Part shown: one piece after another, positions 30,636 to 39,670 of the stretch
How the letters are laid out: each line of letters opens with the position of its first letter
Numbering within the stretch: position 1 is the stretch's first letter
From: an uncultured Clostridia bacterium
Lineage (GTDB): Bacteria > Bacillota > Clostridia > Oscillospirales > Acutalibacteraceae
DNA length: 64,000 nucleotides
Reading direction: 5' to 3'
Assembly: GCA_958436475.1 (NCBI GenBank)
Contig: CAUBKG010000001.1
Span: 1 to 64,000 of the forward strand
Program-made: the position numbers and the translations under genes
The notes under the pieces: generated by a model
Seen by the model: the letters and a program-made list of their open reading frames with translations, nothing else
What the model was told of the DNA's origin: nothing
The model's database searches: none

Positions 30636-31895
30636 TTACACGCCGAGAAGGCCTTTTTCCAGCATGGACTGAGCCGCCAGCAGCACGCCCATTTTTGCGC
30701 TGTAAAAATTGATGCCTCCCTGCATCCAGGCGGCATAGGGCGGGCGCAGGGGTGCATCCGCCGACAGCTCCACCGACGCGCCGAGCGTAAACGCCCCCGC
30801 CGCCATGATGACCTGGCTGTCGTACCCCGGCATGTCCCACGGCTCGGGGGTTACAAAGGAATCGACCGGCGCGCCCTTCTGCATGCCTTGGCAGAAGGCG
30901 ATCAGCGATTCCTCGTTTCCGAGCGTTACGGTCTGGATGATATCCGCGCGCGCCTCCCGGCAATTGGGGCTGACGGGAAAGCCGAACTGCTCAAAGAGAG
31001 CGGCGGCAAATGCAGCGGTTTTGAGCGCTTCGCCCGTGACCACAGGCGCACTGAAGATGCCCATATAAAGCTCACGGCTGTGCCCGAGCGTGCATCCAAC
31101 TTCCCGGCCGGTGGCGGGGGTGGTGAGCCGGCAGGCGCACTGTTCCACATATTTATGTTTGCCCGCAATATACCCGCCGGTGGGCGCGATGCCGCCACCG
31201 GGATTTTTGATGAGGGATCCGATGATGACATCCGCTCCCGCCTCTGTGGGTTCCGCTTTTTCCACGAACTCGCCATAACAGTTATCCACGACAAACAGGG
31301 TTTTGGGGGATATCCTTTTTACGATTTTTGCAATCTTCCCGAGCTCCGAAACGAACAGGGACGGACGGGTGTTATACCCGCGGGAACGCTGCGCATATAC
31401 CATGCGCACCGGATTTTCAGACAGGTATTCTTCTATAGCGGCATAATCCACGTGCCCTTCTGCATCCAGCTCTATCTGGTCGTATTGAATGCCGAATTCC
31501 CGCAGGGAACCGCTGGCGGGCTTTATGCCGATCACGCCGTGCAGCGTATCATACGGCGTACCGGTCACGCACAGCATGGTGTCTCCCGGGCGGAGCAGTC
31601 CGAAGAGGGCCACGGTAATGGCATGGGTGCCCGAAACGAAATTGTGGCGCACGAGTGCATCCTCCGCACCGGCAGCTTCGGCAAACACGCGGTCCAGCGT
31701 ATCCCTGCCGCGGTCGTCATATCCATAGCCGGTGGTGCCGGCAAAATGCGATTCGCTCACGCCGTTATGGATAAACGCCGCGAGCATTTTCTGCTGGTTA
31801 TATTCCGTATTTTCTTCGATGCGTGCAAAGGCTTCCACGCAGGATTCCATCGCCGCGGCAGAGGCGGATTCGATCTTAGGGTCCAGATGAAACAT
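30636..31895 (-). CDS. Methionine gamma-lyase family PLP protein
   Basis: A 419-residue fold-type I PLP enzyme of the family often annotated as 'aluminium resistance protein' or methionine gamma-lyase-like (YnbB type). HFAGTTGYGYDDRGRDTLD near 50, VSGTHAITVALFG near 88, VDNCYGEFVE near 207 and GSLIKNPGGGIAPTGGYI near 229 are visible; the Lys in SLIKNPGG is the likely PLP lysine (quoted motif parts). The true substrate is uncertain. GGGAGG precedes the ATG. It lies upstream of the alaS promoter on the same strand and about 36 bases downstream of the GNAT gene. Confidence 0.9.
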   Translation of the reverse strand: MFHLDPKIESASAAAMESCVEAFARIEENTEYNQQKMLAAFIHNGVSESHFAGTTGYGYDDRGRDTLDRVFAEAAGAEDALVRHNFVSGTHAITVALFGLLRPGDTMLCVTGTPYDTLHGVIGIKPASGSLREFGIQYDQIELDAEGHVDYAAIEEYLSENPVRMVYAQRSRGYNTRPSLFVSELGKIAKIVKRISPKTLFVVDNCYGEFVEKAEPTEAGADVIIGSLIKNPGGGIAPTGGYIAGKHKYVEQCACRLTTPATGREVGCTLGHSRELYMGIFSAPVVTGEALKTAAFAAALFEQFGFPVSPNCREARADIIQTVTLGNEESLIAFCQGMQKGAPVDSFVTPEPWDMPGYDSQVIMAAGAFTLGASVELSADAPLRPPYAAWMQGGINFYSAKMGVLLAAQSMLEKGLLGV

Positions 31896-31931
31896 GAGTT
31901 TCCTCCCGAATATGTAAAAATCTAAAATGTT

Positions 31932-32651
31932 TTATGTAAGAACGGCCCAGGCTCCCACTTCCCGGAAGCCGAGCGGCAGATAAAAGGGCAGCAGTTTTCG
32001 TTCGCAGAAAAGAAAGATGGTTTCTCCCGATTCGCATATCCGTTTCATCAGCCGGGATGCACCTCCCCGGCCCCGGCAGGCTGGCACCGTTGCGGCACCG
32101 GATAAAATCGCCCCTTCCGCGGTACAGACGGTCAGCAGCGCGCAGGAGGTTTGTTCTTTGGAAAGGAAGGCGCGCGCCGCGCCGTGGCGGATGCGGTGAG
32201 ACATGTCCACATACCAGTCCTCAAAGGGCGGCAGATGGGGGAACTCCTCCCTGCACGCGGACAGTACACGGTAAACTTCAGACAGCGGCGGATTTTCTCC
32301 CGAAAAGCCCAGCCCGCCTCCCGGATGGCACAGAACGGCCCCCTCATCGAGAGCTTTTTTATGAAAAGCCCCGGCAAGCTCACTTCGCACAAAGAGATAC
32401 CGGCCCATCATCCGGCAAAAAACGCCGAGTTCATGAAAATCGGCGTTTTCTTCCGCTTCCAGCGTGACGGTATCTCCTATGCGGGAAAGTACGGCGGTCA
32501 CTTTTTCGCCGCGGGTCTGCACCCAAACGGGCAGAAAATCCTGCCGGAGGCCATAGGCCGAAACCTCTCCCCATATCTTGAGGCCGAAGGGAGACCGCTT
32601 TGCCAGCCGCTGAAGATAAGGCAGATCCGCTTCCTTTGCCTGCTTAATCAT
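31932..32651 (-). CDS. GNAT-like acetyltransferase
   Basis: A protein of about 239 residues whose C-terminal half has a GNAT pattern: LSGAATVPACRGRGGASRLMKRI (quoted in part: TVPACRGRGGASRLM), the acetyl-CoA-binding signature, followed by LLPFYLPLGFREVG, the typical final strand-turn. The N-terminal half (IKQAKEADLPYLQRL) starts as in other GNATs but diverges, so the acceptor is unknown. The frame opens at 32666, overlapping the M42 peptidase gene by 23 bases; I prefer ATG 32651, which overlaps that gene's stop and begins the family-like MIKQA. Neither start has a strong ribosome site. Confidence 0.7.
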   Translation of the reverse strand: MIKQAKEADLPYLQRLAKRSPFGLKIWGEVSAYGLRQDFLPVWVQTRGEKVTAVLSRIGDTVTLEAEENADFHELGVFCRMMGRYLFVRSELAGAFHKKALDEGAVLCHPGGGLGFSGENPPLSEVYRVLSACREEFPHLPPFEDWYVDMSHRIRHGAARAFLSKEQTSCALLTVCTAEGAILSGAATVPACRGRGGASRLMKRICESGETIFLFCERKLLPFYLPLGFREVGAWAVLT

Positions 32652-33663
32652 GGGAAAGCACTTCATTAGCCGCCGCTATGGTGAGGCTTTCCATCGCAAA
32701 CAGGTCCTCTTTTGCAATTACGCATACAGCGGAATGCAGATAGCGGCAGGGCATGGAAATGGCGGCTGTGCGCACACCCTCGCGCGATTTGTGGATTTCT
32801 CCCGCATCGTTTCCACCCGATGTGGCGGCCTTGGGCTGGCAGGGGATGCTTTTGCGGCCTGCCACACGGAAAAGGTCTTCATATAGGCCCCGGTCGTATA
32901 CCGTCCGCCCGTCCATAAAGGAAATGGCGGGGCCGCACCGAAGGCGGCACACCTGCTTTTGTTCGGGGACGCCCGGCAGGTCGGCCGCGGTGGTCGCTTC
33001 CAGAACGAAAGCGATATCCGGCGCCGCTCCAAAGGCGGCAGCCGCCGCTCCGCGGCAGCCGACCTCCTCCTGCACGGTAAAGGCGGCGGTGAAATCATAT
33101 TCTATTTTGCCGGAGCGGATGATATCCAGCAGCACGGCGCAGCCGGCTTTATCGTCCAATGCGCGGGCCTTGATGCAGCCGTCGCCGAATTCCAAAAATC
33201 CGCTTTCAAACACGGCTGTGTCCCCGAGGGAAACCAGCTTTTCCGCATTCTTCTTGTTTTTTGCCCCGATATCGATGACGAGGGAATCGGTTCTTGGATA
33301 TTCCTTTCGTTCCTCCGGGCTCTTCAAGTGAATGGGTTTGCAGCCGATGACCCCTGTGAGTGGGCCGAGCTGCACCCGCCGCCCTACGATGGCTTCCGGC
33401 AGGATGCCTCCCACACAGGTAAAGGTGAGGTACCCTTCTTCTGTGGTCCCGGTCACGATAAAACCGACCTCATCCATATGTGCGGCGAGCATCAGCCTGC
33501 AGGCGGGAGCCTTTTTTCCCTTCACGGAAACAAGCAGATTGCCCATGCGGTCTATTGTATAAGGCATGCCCTCCGGCAGGCGGGAAAGGATATATTCCCG
33601 CATTTCTTCCTCACTGCCGGAAGGTGATGGGATCGAGCACATTTCTTTTAACATTTTAAGCAC
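32644..33663 (-). CDS. M42 family metallo-aminopeptidase, copy 1
   Basis: A 339-residue di-zinc peptidase of the glutamyl aminopeptidase/endoglucanase-M family. Metal ligands are visible in MLAAHMDEVGF, ARALDDKAG, VQEEVGCRGA, FVLEATTAAD and, near the C terminus, RYLHSAV. It removes N-terminal residues from peptides in the cytosol. The start is GTG 33663, six bases after GGAGGGG and overlapping the stop of copy 2, so the two genes are coupled. The frame upstream of this start is open but would extend into the partner gene. Confidence 0.87.
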   Translation of the reverse strand: MLKMLKEMCSIPSPSGSEEEMREYILSRLPEGMPYTIDRMGNLLVSVKGKKAPACRLMLAAHMDEVGFIVTGTTEEGYLTFTCVGGILPEAIVGRRVQLGPLTGVIGCKPIHLKSPEERKEYPRTDSLVIDIGAKNKKNAEKLVSLGDTAVFESGFLEFGDGCIKARALDDKAGCAVLLDIIRSGKIEYDFTAAFTVQEEVGCRGAAAAAFGAAPDIAFVLEATTAADLPGVPEQKQVCRLRCGPAISFMDGRTVYDRGLYEDLFRVAGRKSIPCQPKAATSGGNDAGEIHKSREGVRTAAISMPCRYLHSAVCVIAKEDLFAMESLTIAAANEVLSHD

Positions 33664-34672
33664 AGCATTCCCCTCCATTCCGGATATAGGAAGCAATCAG
33701 CTCCGCGGTTTTTTCCACATCCCCCAGATGGATGATTTCAGCCGGGGTATGCATGTTGCGCAGCGGGATGGAAAGCATAGCGGTTCTGACGCCTTCGCGC
33801 GAGTTGGAGATCACGTCCGCATTGGTGCCGCATTCGCCGCCCATCACTTCGAGCTGATGGGGAATGCCGTCCTTTTGGGCGAGCCTTTGAAGCGCCTTGG
33901 TCATATCCCGGTCGAGAATCGGGGAAATCCCGATCATGGGGCCCTCTCCCAGCACGCCGCATTTGGTTTTGGGTGTGTCCGGCGAATCGCCGAAGCTCAC
34001 ATCCACGCAGATGCATGCTTCCGGCTTCAGGCCGAAGGCGGCGGTAACCGCTCCCCGGCAGCCAAGCTCTTCCCCGCTGCTGAGAAGAATCGCCACGGTA
34101 AAGGGAAGCTTTTCTCCCGCAAGACTTTCCGCGGCCAGCAGAAGAGAAGCCACCCCCGCGCGGTTATCGAGCGCCGGCGCGGTGAACCGGCTGTTTTTCA
34201 TTTTTCTGCCCGGCAGGGCAAAGGAAATAAAATCGCCCTCTGAAATAAGTGCCTTGGCCTGCTTCTCAGAAAGGCCGGTATCCACTATAAAATCGCCGAT
34301 ATCCGGTACCTTTTTATCATCGGATGCGAGATGGGGCGGCTGAATCGCCACTACGCCCCGCAGGGGCTCTTTTCCCCATATCATGACCTCCTGGCCCGAT
34401 ATGACCGAAAGGTCTGCCCCGCCGGACTTTGCCACGCGCAGGAAGCCCTTTTCATCGATATGGGTCACCACGAACCCGACCTGGTCGATGTGGGCGTCTA
34501 AGAGCAGGGTATGGTCCGAAGCGCCGGGAAGGAGAGCAATGATGTTCCCGGAAACGTCCCGTTTGACCGTCCCCCGCATGGAAAGAAACGAATATGCGAA
34601 ATCCTCAGCGAAAAAACGCGTTTTGCACGAATCTTGAAATGAGAGCGATTCCAGCAGCTTTGCCGTATTCAT
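33656..34672 (-). CDS. M42 family metallo-aminopeptidase, copy 2
   Basis: A 338-residue paralog of the gene downstream. Metal ligands appear in LLDAHIDQVGF, APALDNRAG, SSGEELGCRGA, CVDVSFGDSPD and RNMHTPAE. Compared with copy 1 it has Asp instead of Glu at the fourth ligand position region. M42 enzymes form large tetrahedral dodecamers; two co-encoded paralogs could form mixed assemblies, as reported for some archaea, though that is inference. AAGGAG precedes the ATG. Confidence 0.87.
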   Translation of the reverse strand: MNTAKLLESLSFQDSCKTRFFAEDFAYSFLSMRGTVKRDVSGNIIALLPGASDHTLLLDAHIDQVGFVVTHIDEKGFLRVAKSGGADLSVISGQEVMIWGKEPLRGVVAIQPPHLASDDKKVPDIGDFIVDTGLSEKQAKALISEGDFISFALPGRKMKNSRFTAPALDNRAGVASLLLAAESLAGEKLPFTVAILLSSGEELGCRGAVTAAFGLKPEACICVDVSFGDSPDTPKTKCGVLGEGPMIGISPILDRDMTKALQRLAQKDGIPHQLEVMGGECGTNADVISNSREGVRTAMLSIPLRNMHTPAEIIHLGDVEKTAELIASYIRNGGECCA

Positions 34673-34687
34673 ATGATCTGCTCCTTT

Positions 34688-36082
34688 TTATGAAAGGGAA
34701 TTTACGATTTCCTTATAATGCCTGCCGCGCGCTTCGAAGTTCGGGTAGCGGTCGAAGCTGGCGCACGCGGGGCTGAGGGACACAACGTCGCCGCCTCCCG
34801 CGCTTTCCCTCGCCTTTTGAACGGCCTCCTCCATCGTTTCCGCGTGGAGGATCGTTAAGGCTTCCGGCGTATAATCCGGGCTTTTTCGGATGGTCTCTTC
34901 TATTTTCTGCGCGGTGTCTCCGGTGAGAACCAGTACCTTGACCCGTTCGAGGAGCACCGGGACCAGCGGTTCAAAGGGGATGTGCTTATCATACCCGCCC
35001 GCGATGATAATCATCTTCTGACGGAAGGAACGCAGGCCTGCAATGGTCCTCGTGGGGCTGGTGGCGATGGAATCGTTATAATATTTGACCCCATCCAGCT
35101 CGCGGACGAATTCGATGCGGTGCTCTACCCCGCCGAACTCCCTCGCAACTTTTATAATTGTTTCGGAGGAAACATATCCCCACACTGCGCTGATGGCGGC
35201 GAGATAATTTTCCACGTTGTGCGTGCCGGGAATTCGGATCGTTTCCTGCGGCATGATTTCGCTGGTGCGTCCGTTTTCGTTATAGCAGATGATTCCCTGC
35301 GCATTCAGATAAGCACCGTTTTCGGGCGCCTGCTTCCGGCTGAAGAAAACGGCCTGGCCGCGCACCTCTTCCAAAAAAGCGGCGGTGATATCGTTATCCA
35401 GATTGAGCACGGTGCGGGAAAAAGCGTTCTGGTGCAGGAAAATATTTTTCTTTGCATCGATATATTCCTGCATATCCTTATGCATATCGAGGTGGTTGGG
35501 AGCGACATTGGTAACTACGGCGACCTTCGGGCTTTTCCGCATGGAAATGAGCTGAAAGCTGGAAAGCTCCACCACGGCAAAATCCTCCGGCCTGATTTTT
35601 TCGATCTCCGGCAGGAGCGCGCGGCCGATGTTGCCGCCGAGATGCACGGTTTTCCCTTCCGCGCGGAGCATTTCTGCGATTACGGAGGTGGTGGTGGTTT
35701 TGCCGTCCGACCCTGTTACGGCAATAACGGGCGCCGGGCAAAGGTCAAAAAACAGCTCCATTTCGGAGGTGACGGCAACGCCCATCCGGCGTGCCTCCTC
35801 CAGCTCCGGCAGGTGGTATTTCATGCCGGGCGTGCGCAGAATAAAATCAAAATCCGTGAGGTTTTCAAGATAACGCTCTCCCAGCCGAAAGGCGACACCC
35901 TTGCCGGAAAGCTCCTCATAGGCGTCTTTCAGCGCATCCTTTTCCCTGCGGTCGAGCACGGTGACCTTCGCTCCCTTTTCCGCCAGAATTCCCGCGAGAC
36001 GGCGATGGCTCACTCCCACGCCGACCAGAGCCGCCCTTTTTCCTTTTATCTCATCAAAAAAGCTTTTTACCCTACTATCCAT
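34688..36082 (-). CDS. murD: UDP-N-acetylmuramoyl-L-alanine--D-glutamate ligase
   Basis: A 464-residue Mur ligase adding D-Glu in peptidoglycan precursor synthesis. KRAALVGVGVSHRRLA is the N-terminal Rossmann part, AVTGSDGKTTTTS the ATP P-loop (near 115), then VELSSFQL, APNHLDMHKDM, and GTHNVENYLAA. VEHRIEFVRELDGVKYYNDSIATSPTRTIAGL (quoted in part: GVKYYNDSIATSPTRTIAGL) is diagnostic for MurD. The open frame extends to 36400 through the antisense of the RNase P RNA, but ATG 36082 gives the normal length and has AGGAGG twelve bases upstream. Confidence 0.93.
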   Translation of the reverse strand: MDSRVKSFFDEIKGKRAALVGVGVSHRRLAGILAEKGAKVTVLDRREKDALKDAYEELSGKGVAFRLGERYLENLTDFDFILRTPGMKYHLPELEEARRMGVAVTSEMELFFDLCPAPVIAVTGSDGKTTTTSVIAEMLRAEGKTVHLGGNIGRALLPEIEKIRPEDFAVVELSSFQLISMRKSPKVAVVTNVAPNHLDMHKDMQEYIDAKKNIFLHQNAFSRTVLNLDNDITAAFLEEVRGQAVFFSRKQAPENGAYLNAQGIICYNENGRTSEIMPQETIRIPGTHNVENYLAAISAVWGYVSSETIIKVAREFGGVEHRIEFVRELDGVKYYNDSIATSPTRTIAGLRSFRQKMIIIAGGYDKHIPFEPLVPVLLERVKVLVLTGDTAQKIEETIRKSPDYTPEALTILHAETMEEAVQKARESAGGGDVVSLSPACASFDRYPNFEARGRHYKEIVNSLS

Positions 36083-36169
36083 ACGTTGGAAAAGCCTCCT
36101 ATCGTTTAATGTGCATTCACAAATAATTATTATACGTTTCCCGCCGGAAAATAGCAAATTTTTTTCCAT

Positions 36170-36198
36170 TTGACGCCCCGCCGAAAATACGTTAAAAT
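36170..36198 (+). promoter_or_regulatory. Sigma-A promoter of rnpB
   Basis: TTGACG (36170-36175), a 17-base spacer and TAAAAT (36193-36198), immediately before the RNase P RNA. Confidence 0.8.
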
Positions 36199-36203
36199 AT
36201 GAG

Positions 36204-36535
36204 TGAGCAGACCGGGCAATCGCGCGCGGGTTTCCGTGTGAGGAAAGTCCGAGCTCCGCAGGGCGAGGATAACGGCTAACGGCCGCCGAGGGCGACCTCA
36301 GGGAAAGTGCAACAGAGATATACCGCCGGCATTTTGCCGGTAAGGGTGGAAAGGCGAGGTAAGAGCTCACCAGCGTGCGGGAGACCGCATGGCTCTGCAA
36401 ACCCTATCCGGAGCAACACCGACCGAAGGCGATACGTCTGCCCGACGTGCCTTTAACAGGTGGCTGGAGCTGCGCGGCAACGCGCAGCCAAGATAGATGA
36501 TTGTCTATAACAGAACTCGGCTTACAGGTCTGGTC
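36204..36535 (+). ncRNA. rnpB: RNase P RNA (class A)
   Basis: The catalytic RNA that trims the 5' ends of tRNA precursors. Conserved segments are clear: GAGGAAAGTCCGAGCTCC near the 5' end, AACAGAGATATACCGCC, GGCGAGGTAAGAGCTCACC, CTCTGCAAACCC, and the 3' part GATAGATGATTG...ACAGAACTCGGCTTACA. AGACC at the start pairs with GGTCT at the end to close helix P1. It has its own promoter and terminator and is divergent from murD. Confidence 0.97.
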
Positions 36536-36543
36536 ATTTTGCA

Positions 36544-36590
36544 AGAAAAACGTGTTTTAGCGCAAGCCGCCGAAACACGTTTTTCTTTTT
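36544..36590 (+). terminator. Terminator of rnpB
   Basis: AGAAAAACGTGTTT (36544-36557) pairs with AAACACGTTTTTCT (36573-36586), followed by a T-run. Confidence 0.92.
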
Positions 36591-36614
36591 TGCAGCTCTG
36601 TTTTTCGTCAGAAA

Positions 36615-36671
36615 AAATCCCGGCGGAGAAAAAGCGCCCTGCGGCGGGCCTCGATTTTCTCACAGCCGGGA
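36615..36671 (-). terminator. Terminator of the VTC-domain gene
   Basis: TCCCGGC (36618-36624) pairs with GCCGGGA (36665-36671); on the minus strand TTTTTT follows. The loop is long and may hold a second stem. Confidence 0.7.
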
Positions 36672-36688
36672 TCAAAAAATCTTCTGTT

Positions 36689-37375
36689 TTATCTGCCGGC
36701 TGCGGCGCGGCAGAGCACATATTTGGAATTGGCCTGCGCCTCGCGGCAGCCAAGCTGGATGAGCTCGCGGATATGATCGGGCAGAAAGCCGTCGTACTTG
36801 ACTTCCATGATGAGGACGCCCTGCGGAAACACTGCCACACGCGGCTGTTTTGCATCGAACAGGCCGGTTTTCGATACGGGCGCCATCAGGTTTTTATCGA
36901 AGGTGACGCGCACATTGCCCGCGTAGCTGATGAACGCCTCGCGGTCGTAGTCTACGAGCTGGGTGGGCAGAAGGCGTTTTATATTGCAGTCTGCAATGAA
37001 CTTCTGGAGCAGGGGTTCTTCCCTGCCGTACAGCACGGTATGGTCCCCCGCGAGCAGCGCCTCGCATTCCCGGCGCGTGAGCGGAGCCGAAAGCTTTCGC
37101 ACCGCGTTCCCGTGCTTCTGCTTACATTCGAATTTGATGACGTCCGGTGAGTTGTTATAGATGCGGATGCGGTATTTTTCCCGTTCCTCCACGCCGTCTA
37201 TTTTATCGGTCAGCGCGGAGTCCTTGATATCGTCAAAATACAGGCTGCGGATGAAATAGTCCTCTCCCGGCGTGTTTTTATCCTTCTGAAGCACGCCGTT
37301 CAGGCGGCTGCGAATTACGAGATGGTCCTGTTCGTTGATGAGATATTTGTATTCATGGCGGAATCCTTCTGGCAT
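36689..37375 (-). CDS. VTC-domain protein, possible polyphosphate polymerase
   Basis: A 228-residue protein matching the VTC catalytic domain: FRHEYKYLIN at the N terminus, YFIRSLYFDD near 41, KYRIRIYN near 67, and FECKQKHGNAVRKLSAPLTRRE (quoted in part: KFECKQKHGNAVRKL) with the basic residues of the tunnel; RVTFDKNL and VLIMEVKYDGFLP (metal-binding Glu) come later. In yeast this domain makes polyphosphate; bacterial stand-alone versions are less studied, so the activity is inferred. GGAAGTG precedes the ATG. The gene stands alone between rnpB and the deacetylase gene. Confidence 0.82.
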   Translation of the reverse strand: MPEGFRHEYKYLINEQDHLVIRSRLNGVLQKDKNTPGEDYFIRSLYFDDIKDSALTDKIDGVEEREKYRIRIYNNSPDVIKFECKQKHGNAVRKLSAPLTRRECEALLAGDHTVLYGREEPLLQKFIADCNIKRLLPTQLVDYDREAFISYAGNVRVTFDKNLMAPVSKTGLFDAKQPRVAVFPQGVLIMEVKYDGFLPDHIRELIQLGCREAQANSKYVLCRAAAGR

Positions 37376-37470
37376 TTTCAGTCACTTCCCGTATCAAAAA
37401 CGCTTTTGCCGTGTAATGCTTTCATTATACACGATTCCGGCCGGTTTTTCTTCTCTTTTCCGCAAAATTT

Positions 37471-38274
37471 TTATGCCAGTTCCTCCAGTGTGCCGAATGT
37501 GTATCCCGCTTCCTCCCATTTTGTGAGAAGTTCATCTAAAATTTCCGCGTTGGTTTTCGAAGTGCTGTGCAGCAGCACGACCGCACCGGGGTGCACGCGC
37601 GGCAGAAGCTTCGCGAACGCCTCTTCCTTACTCGGCTGCTTATCCTGATACCAGTCTACATACGCGAGGCTCCAGAAGACGGTTTTATACCCGAGCTCTT
37701 TTGCCTGCTTCAAATTGCTCTCACTGTATTTCCCCTGAGGCGGGCGGTAAAATTTCTTCATTTCCTGTCCAGTGGTCTGCTGGTAGAGCTGCTCGAGAGA
37801 CTGTATTTCCTTTTGGAAGGACTCCATATCCGATATTTTGGACATATCGGGGTGATGGTAGGTGTGATTGCCCACGATGTGGCCTTCCTCCACCATCCGT
37901 TTGACGAGGTCAGGGCTCGTTTCGATATAATTGCCCACCACAAAGAAGGTGGCCTTTACGTTGTGCTTTTTCAGAGCGTCCAGAATCGCGGGCGTGCAGC
38001 CGTTTTCAAACCCAGCGTCGAAGGTCAGGTATATTTTCTTTTCCGATGGATTGCCCACGTAATACGAATCGTATTGCTTTAAAAAGTCCGCTGTCGCATT
38101 ACCGACCGGCGTTTTCCCTTCCTCCTGGAAGCTCAGGCCCCAGTCGGTGTTTGCTTTCGCAGCGGCGGCGGTTCCCCCACCTGCAAAGCAGCGGATTCCC
38201 ACCGGAATCATGATGAGAGCCAAAAGCCCTGCTGCTGCCGCAATGATATGCTTTTTCTTGATAATGAGGAACAT
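37471..38274 (-). CDS. PdaA-like polysaccharide deacetylase
   Basis: A 267-residue NodB-domain enzyme with an N-terminal membrane anchor or signal (residues 9-30). Catalytic motifs are YLTFDAGFENG near 80 (Asp; the usual second Asp is shifted), GNHTYHHPDMSK near 135 (the two metal-binding His), and FYRPPQGKYSE near 171. LGYKTVFWSLAYVDW and VVLLHS complete the pattern. The motifs best fit PdaA, which removes an acetyl group from muramic acid to form the delta-lactam of spore cortex. It would act outside the membrane, probably during sporulation. GGTGGGA precedes the ATG. Confidence 0.87.
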   Translation of the reverse strand: MFLIIKKKHIIAAAAGLLALIMIPVGIRCFAGGGTAAAAKANTDWGLSFQEEGKTPVGNATADFLKQYDSYYVGNPSEKKIYLTFDAGFENGCTPAILDALKKHNVKATFFVVGNYIETSPDLVKRMVEEGHIVGNHTYHHPDMSKISDMESFQKEIQSLEQLYQQTTGQEMKKFYRPPQGKYSESNLKQAKELGYKTVFWSLAYVDWYQDKQPSKEEAFAKLLPRVHPGAVVLLHSTSKTNAEILDELLTKWEEAGYTFGTLEELA

Positions 38275-38381
38275 AGCTTTCCCACCCTACTCTAACGATG
38301 TTGCTACTAAGTATATGTGTTCCCCTCCCGGGTTATGCCGTCCCTGCCGCTTTCCAACGCGCCTTCTGCAAAAGAAAAAAT

Positions 38382-38409
38382 TTGACAGGTGAAAAAAAGG
38401 TGATATACT
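38382..38409 (+). promoter_or_regulatory. Sigma-A promoter of the thi operon
   Basis: A perfect TTGACA (38382-38387), a 16-base spacer, and TATACT (38404-38409), about 20 bases before the TPP riboswitch. Confidence 0.85.
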
Positions 38410-38429
38410 AAAAGCAAATCGAATATACA

Positions 38430-38516
38430 GAGATGCGGGGGAACTCGTTCGAGTTGAGAAGGTAAAACCTGACCCTTTGAACCTGTCGGTTAACACTGTC
38501 GTAGGGAAGCATTCAT
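38430..38516 (+). promoter_or_regulatory. TPP riboswitch
   Basis: The THI-box is recognisable from GCGGGGGAACTC, GAGTTGAGAAGG, GACCCTTTGAACCTG and the closing CGTAGGGAAGC. Binding of thiamine pyrophosphate should favour the terminator that follows (38529-38560) and shut off the thiamine genes. Confidence 0.95.
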
Positions 38517-38528
38517 AAAGATGTTATG

Positions 38529-38562
38529 AAGCACTTACCGAAAATGGGTAGGTGCTTTTTCT
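38529..38562 (+). terminator. Riboswitch-controlled terminator
   Basis: AAGCACTTACC pairs with GGTAGGTGCTT (one wobble), followed by TTTCTTT. It lies 13 bases after the TPP riboswitch and 87 bases before thiS. Confidence 0.88.
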
Positions 38563-38648
38563 TTAGAAGGGCCGTGCGGCTGGGGGATACCCGGCGGATT
38601 TGCACGGCCCCTTTCGCATTTTCTGCAAAAAAGCATGGAGGTGAAACG

Positions 38649-38849
38649 ATGAAGATCACGGTCAACGGAAAGGAAACAGTGCAGGAAGCGGGCTGCACGG
38701 TGGAAGCGCTGCTGCGGGAAAAAGGGATTTCCCCGGCCTCGGTCGTGGCGGAGCACAACGGAAGGATCCTTTCCAAAGAGGATTTTGCCGCCGTTATTCT
38801 TTCAGAAGGCGATGTGTTGGAAATCCTTCGCTTCGTCGGCGGAGGCTGA
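38649..38849 (+). CDS. thiS: Sulfur carrier protein ThiS
   Basis: A 66-residue ubiquitin-like protein whose C-terminal Gly-Gly (ending VGGG) is adenylated by ThiF and then carries sulfur as a thiocarboxylate to the thiazole synthase ThiG. GCTVEALLREKGI and VVAEHNGRILSKEDF are family motifs. GGAGGTG precedes ATG 38649; the open frame upstream belongs to the riboswitch leader. First gene of the thiSGHFEC operon. Confidence 0.95.
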   Translation: MKITVNGKETVQEAGCTVEALLREKGISPASVVAEHNGRILSKEDFAAVILSEGDVLEILRFVGGG

Positions 38850-38885
38850 GAAGGGCGCAAAGAAAAAAAGGAGGTTGCTTTTATC

Positions 38886-39656
38886 ATGACAGAAGATAAC
38901 TTGATCATCGGCGGGCGGGAGCTCAACAGCCGCCTGTTCGTCGGCAGCGGAAAATACGGGGACGACAGCATCATCCCCTCGGTCATGGAAGCGTCCGGCT
39001 CGGAGGTCATTACAGTGGCCATCCGGCGGATGGATTTCGAGGAGCCAGAGAACAACATGCTGAATTATATCCCGGAGGGCTGCGTTTTGATGCCCAATAC
39101 CTCCGGCGCACGAAACGCGGAGGAAGCCATCCGCATTGCGCACCTGGCGAGGGCCGCCGGCTGCGGAAACTGGATCAAAATCGAAGTGGTTTCCGATAAC
39201 AAATATCTCCTGCCCGATAACCAGGAGACCATACGCGCCGTAGAGGTGCTTGCAAACGAAGGCTTTGTGGTACTTCCTTATATGCTCCCCGATCCCATGG
39301 CCGCCCGCCGCATGCGGGATGCAGGCGCCGCTGCAATCATGCCGCTCGGCGCGCCCATCGGCACCAACAAGGGCCTGAAAACACGGGAGCTCGTGAAAAT
39401 ACTCATCGATGAGACCGACCTTCCCGTGGTGGTGGACGCCGGAATCGGCAAGCCCTCGGAAGCGGCGGAGGCCATGGAACTCGGCGCATCCGCCGTGCTG
39501 GTAAACACCGCGATTGCCACGGCAAACGACCCCATCCGCATGGCCAAGGCCTTTTCTCTTGCCGTTAAGGCGGGCCGGGAAGCGTTCCTCGCGGGCCCGG
39601 GAAGCGTGAGCGAGTTTGCGGAGGCATCTTCTCCCCTCACCGGGTTTCTGCGCTGA
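38886..39656 (+). CDS. thiG: Thiazole synthase ThiG
   Basis: A 256-residue TIM-barrel enzyme that joins deoxyxylulose-5-phosphate, dehydroglycine and ThiS-carried sulfur into the thiazole ring of thiamine. [42 protein letters not shown] (with the Schiff-base Lys, near 97) and [17 protein letters not shown] are diagnostic. AGGAGG precedes the start. Dehydroglycine comes from ThiH encoded next. Confidence 0.97.
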   Translation: MTEDNLIIGGRELNSRLFVGSGKYGDDSIIPSVMEASGSEVITVAIRRMDFEEPENNMLNYIPEGCVLMPNTSGARNAEEAIRIAHLARAAGCGNWIKIEVVSDNKYLLPDNQETIRAVEVLANEGFVVLPYMLPDPMAARRMRDAGAAAIMPLGAPIGTNKGLKTRELVKILIDETDLPVVVDAGIGKPSEAAEAMELGASAVLVNTAIATANDPIRMAKAFSLAVKAGREAFLAGPGSVSEFAEASSPLTGFLR

Positions 39657-39670
39657 ACGGAGGAACCATC

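Noticed and set aside
36083..36400. N-terminal extension of murD
   Set aside because: It would read through the antisense of the RNase P RNA and make MurD over 100 residues too long.
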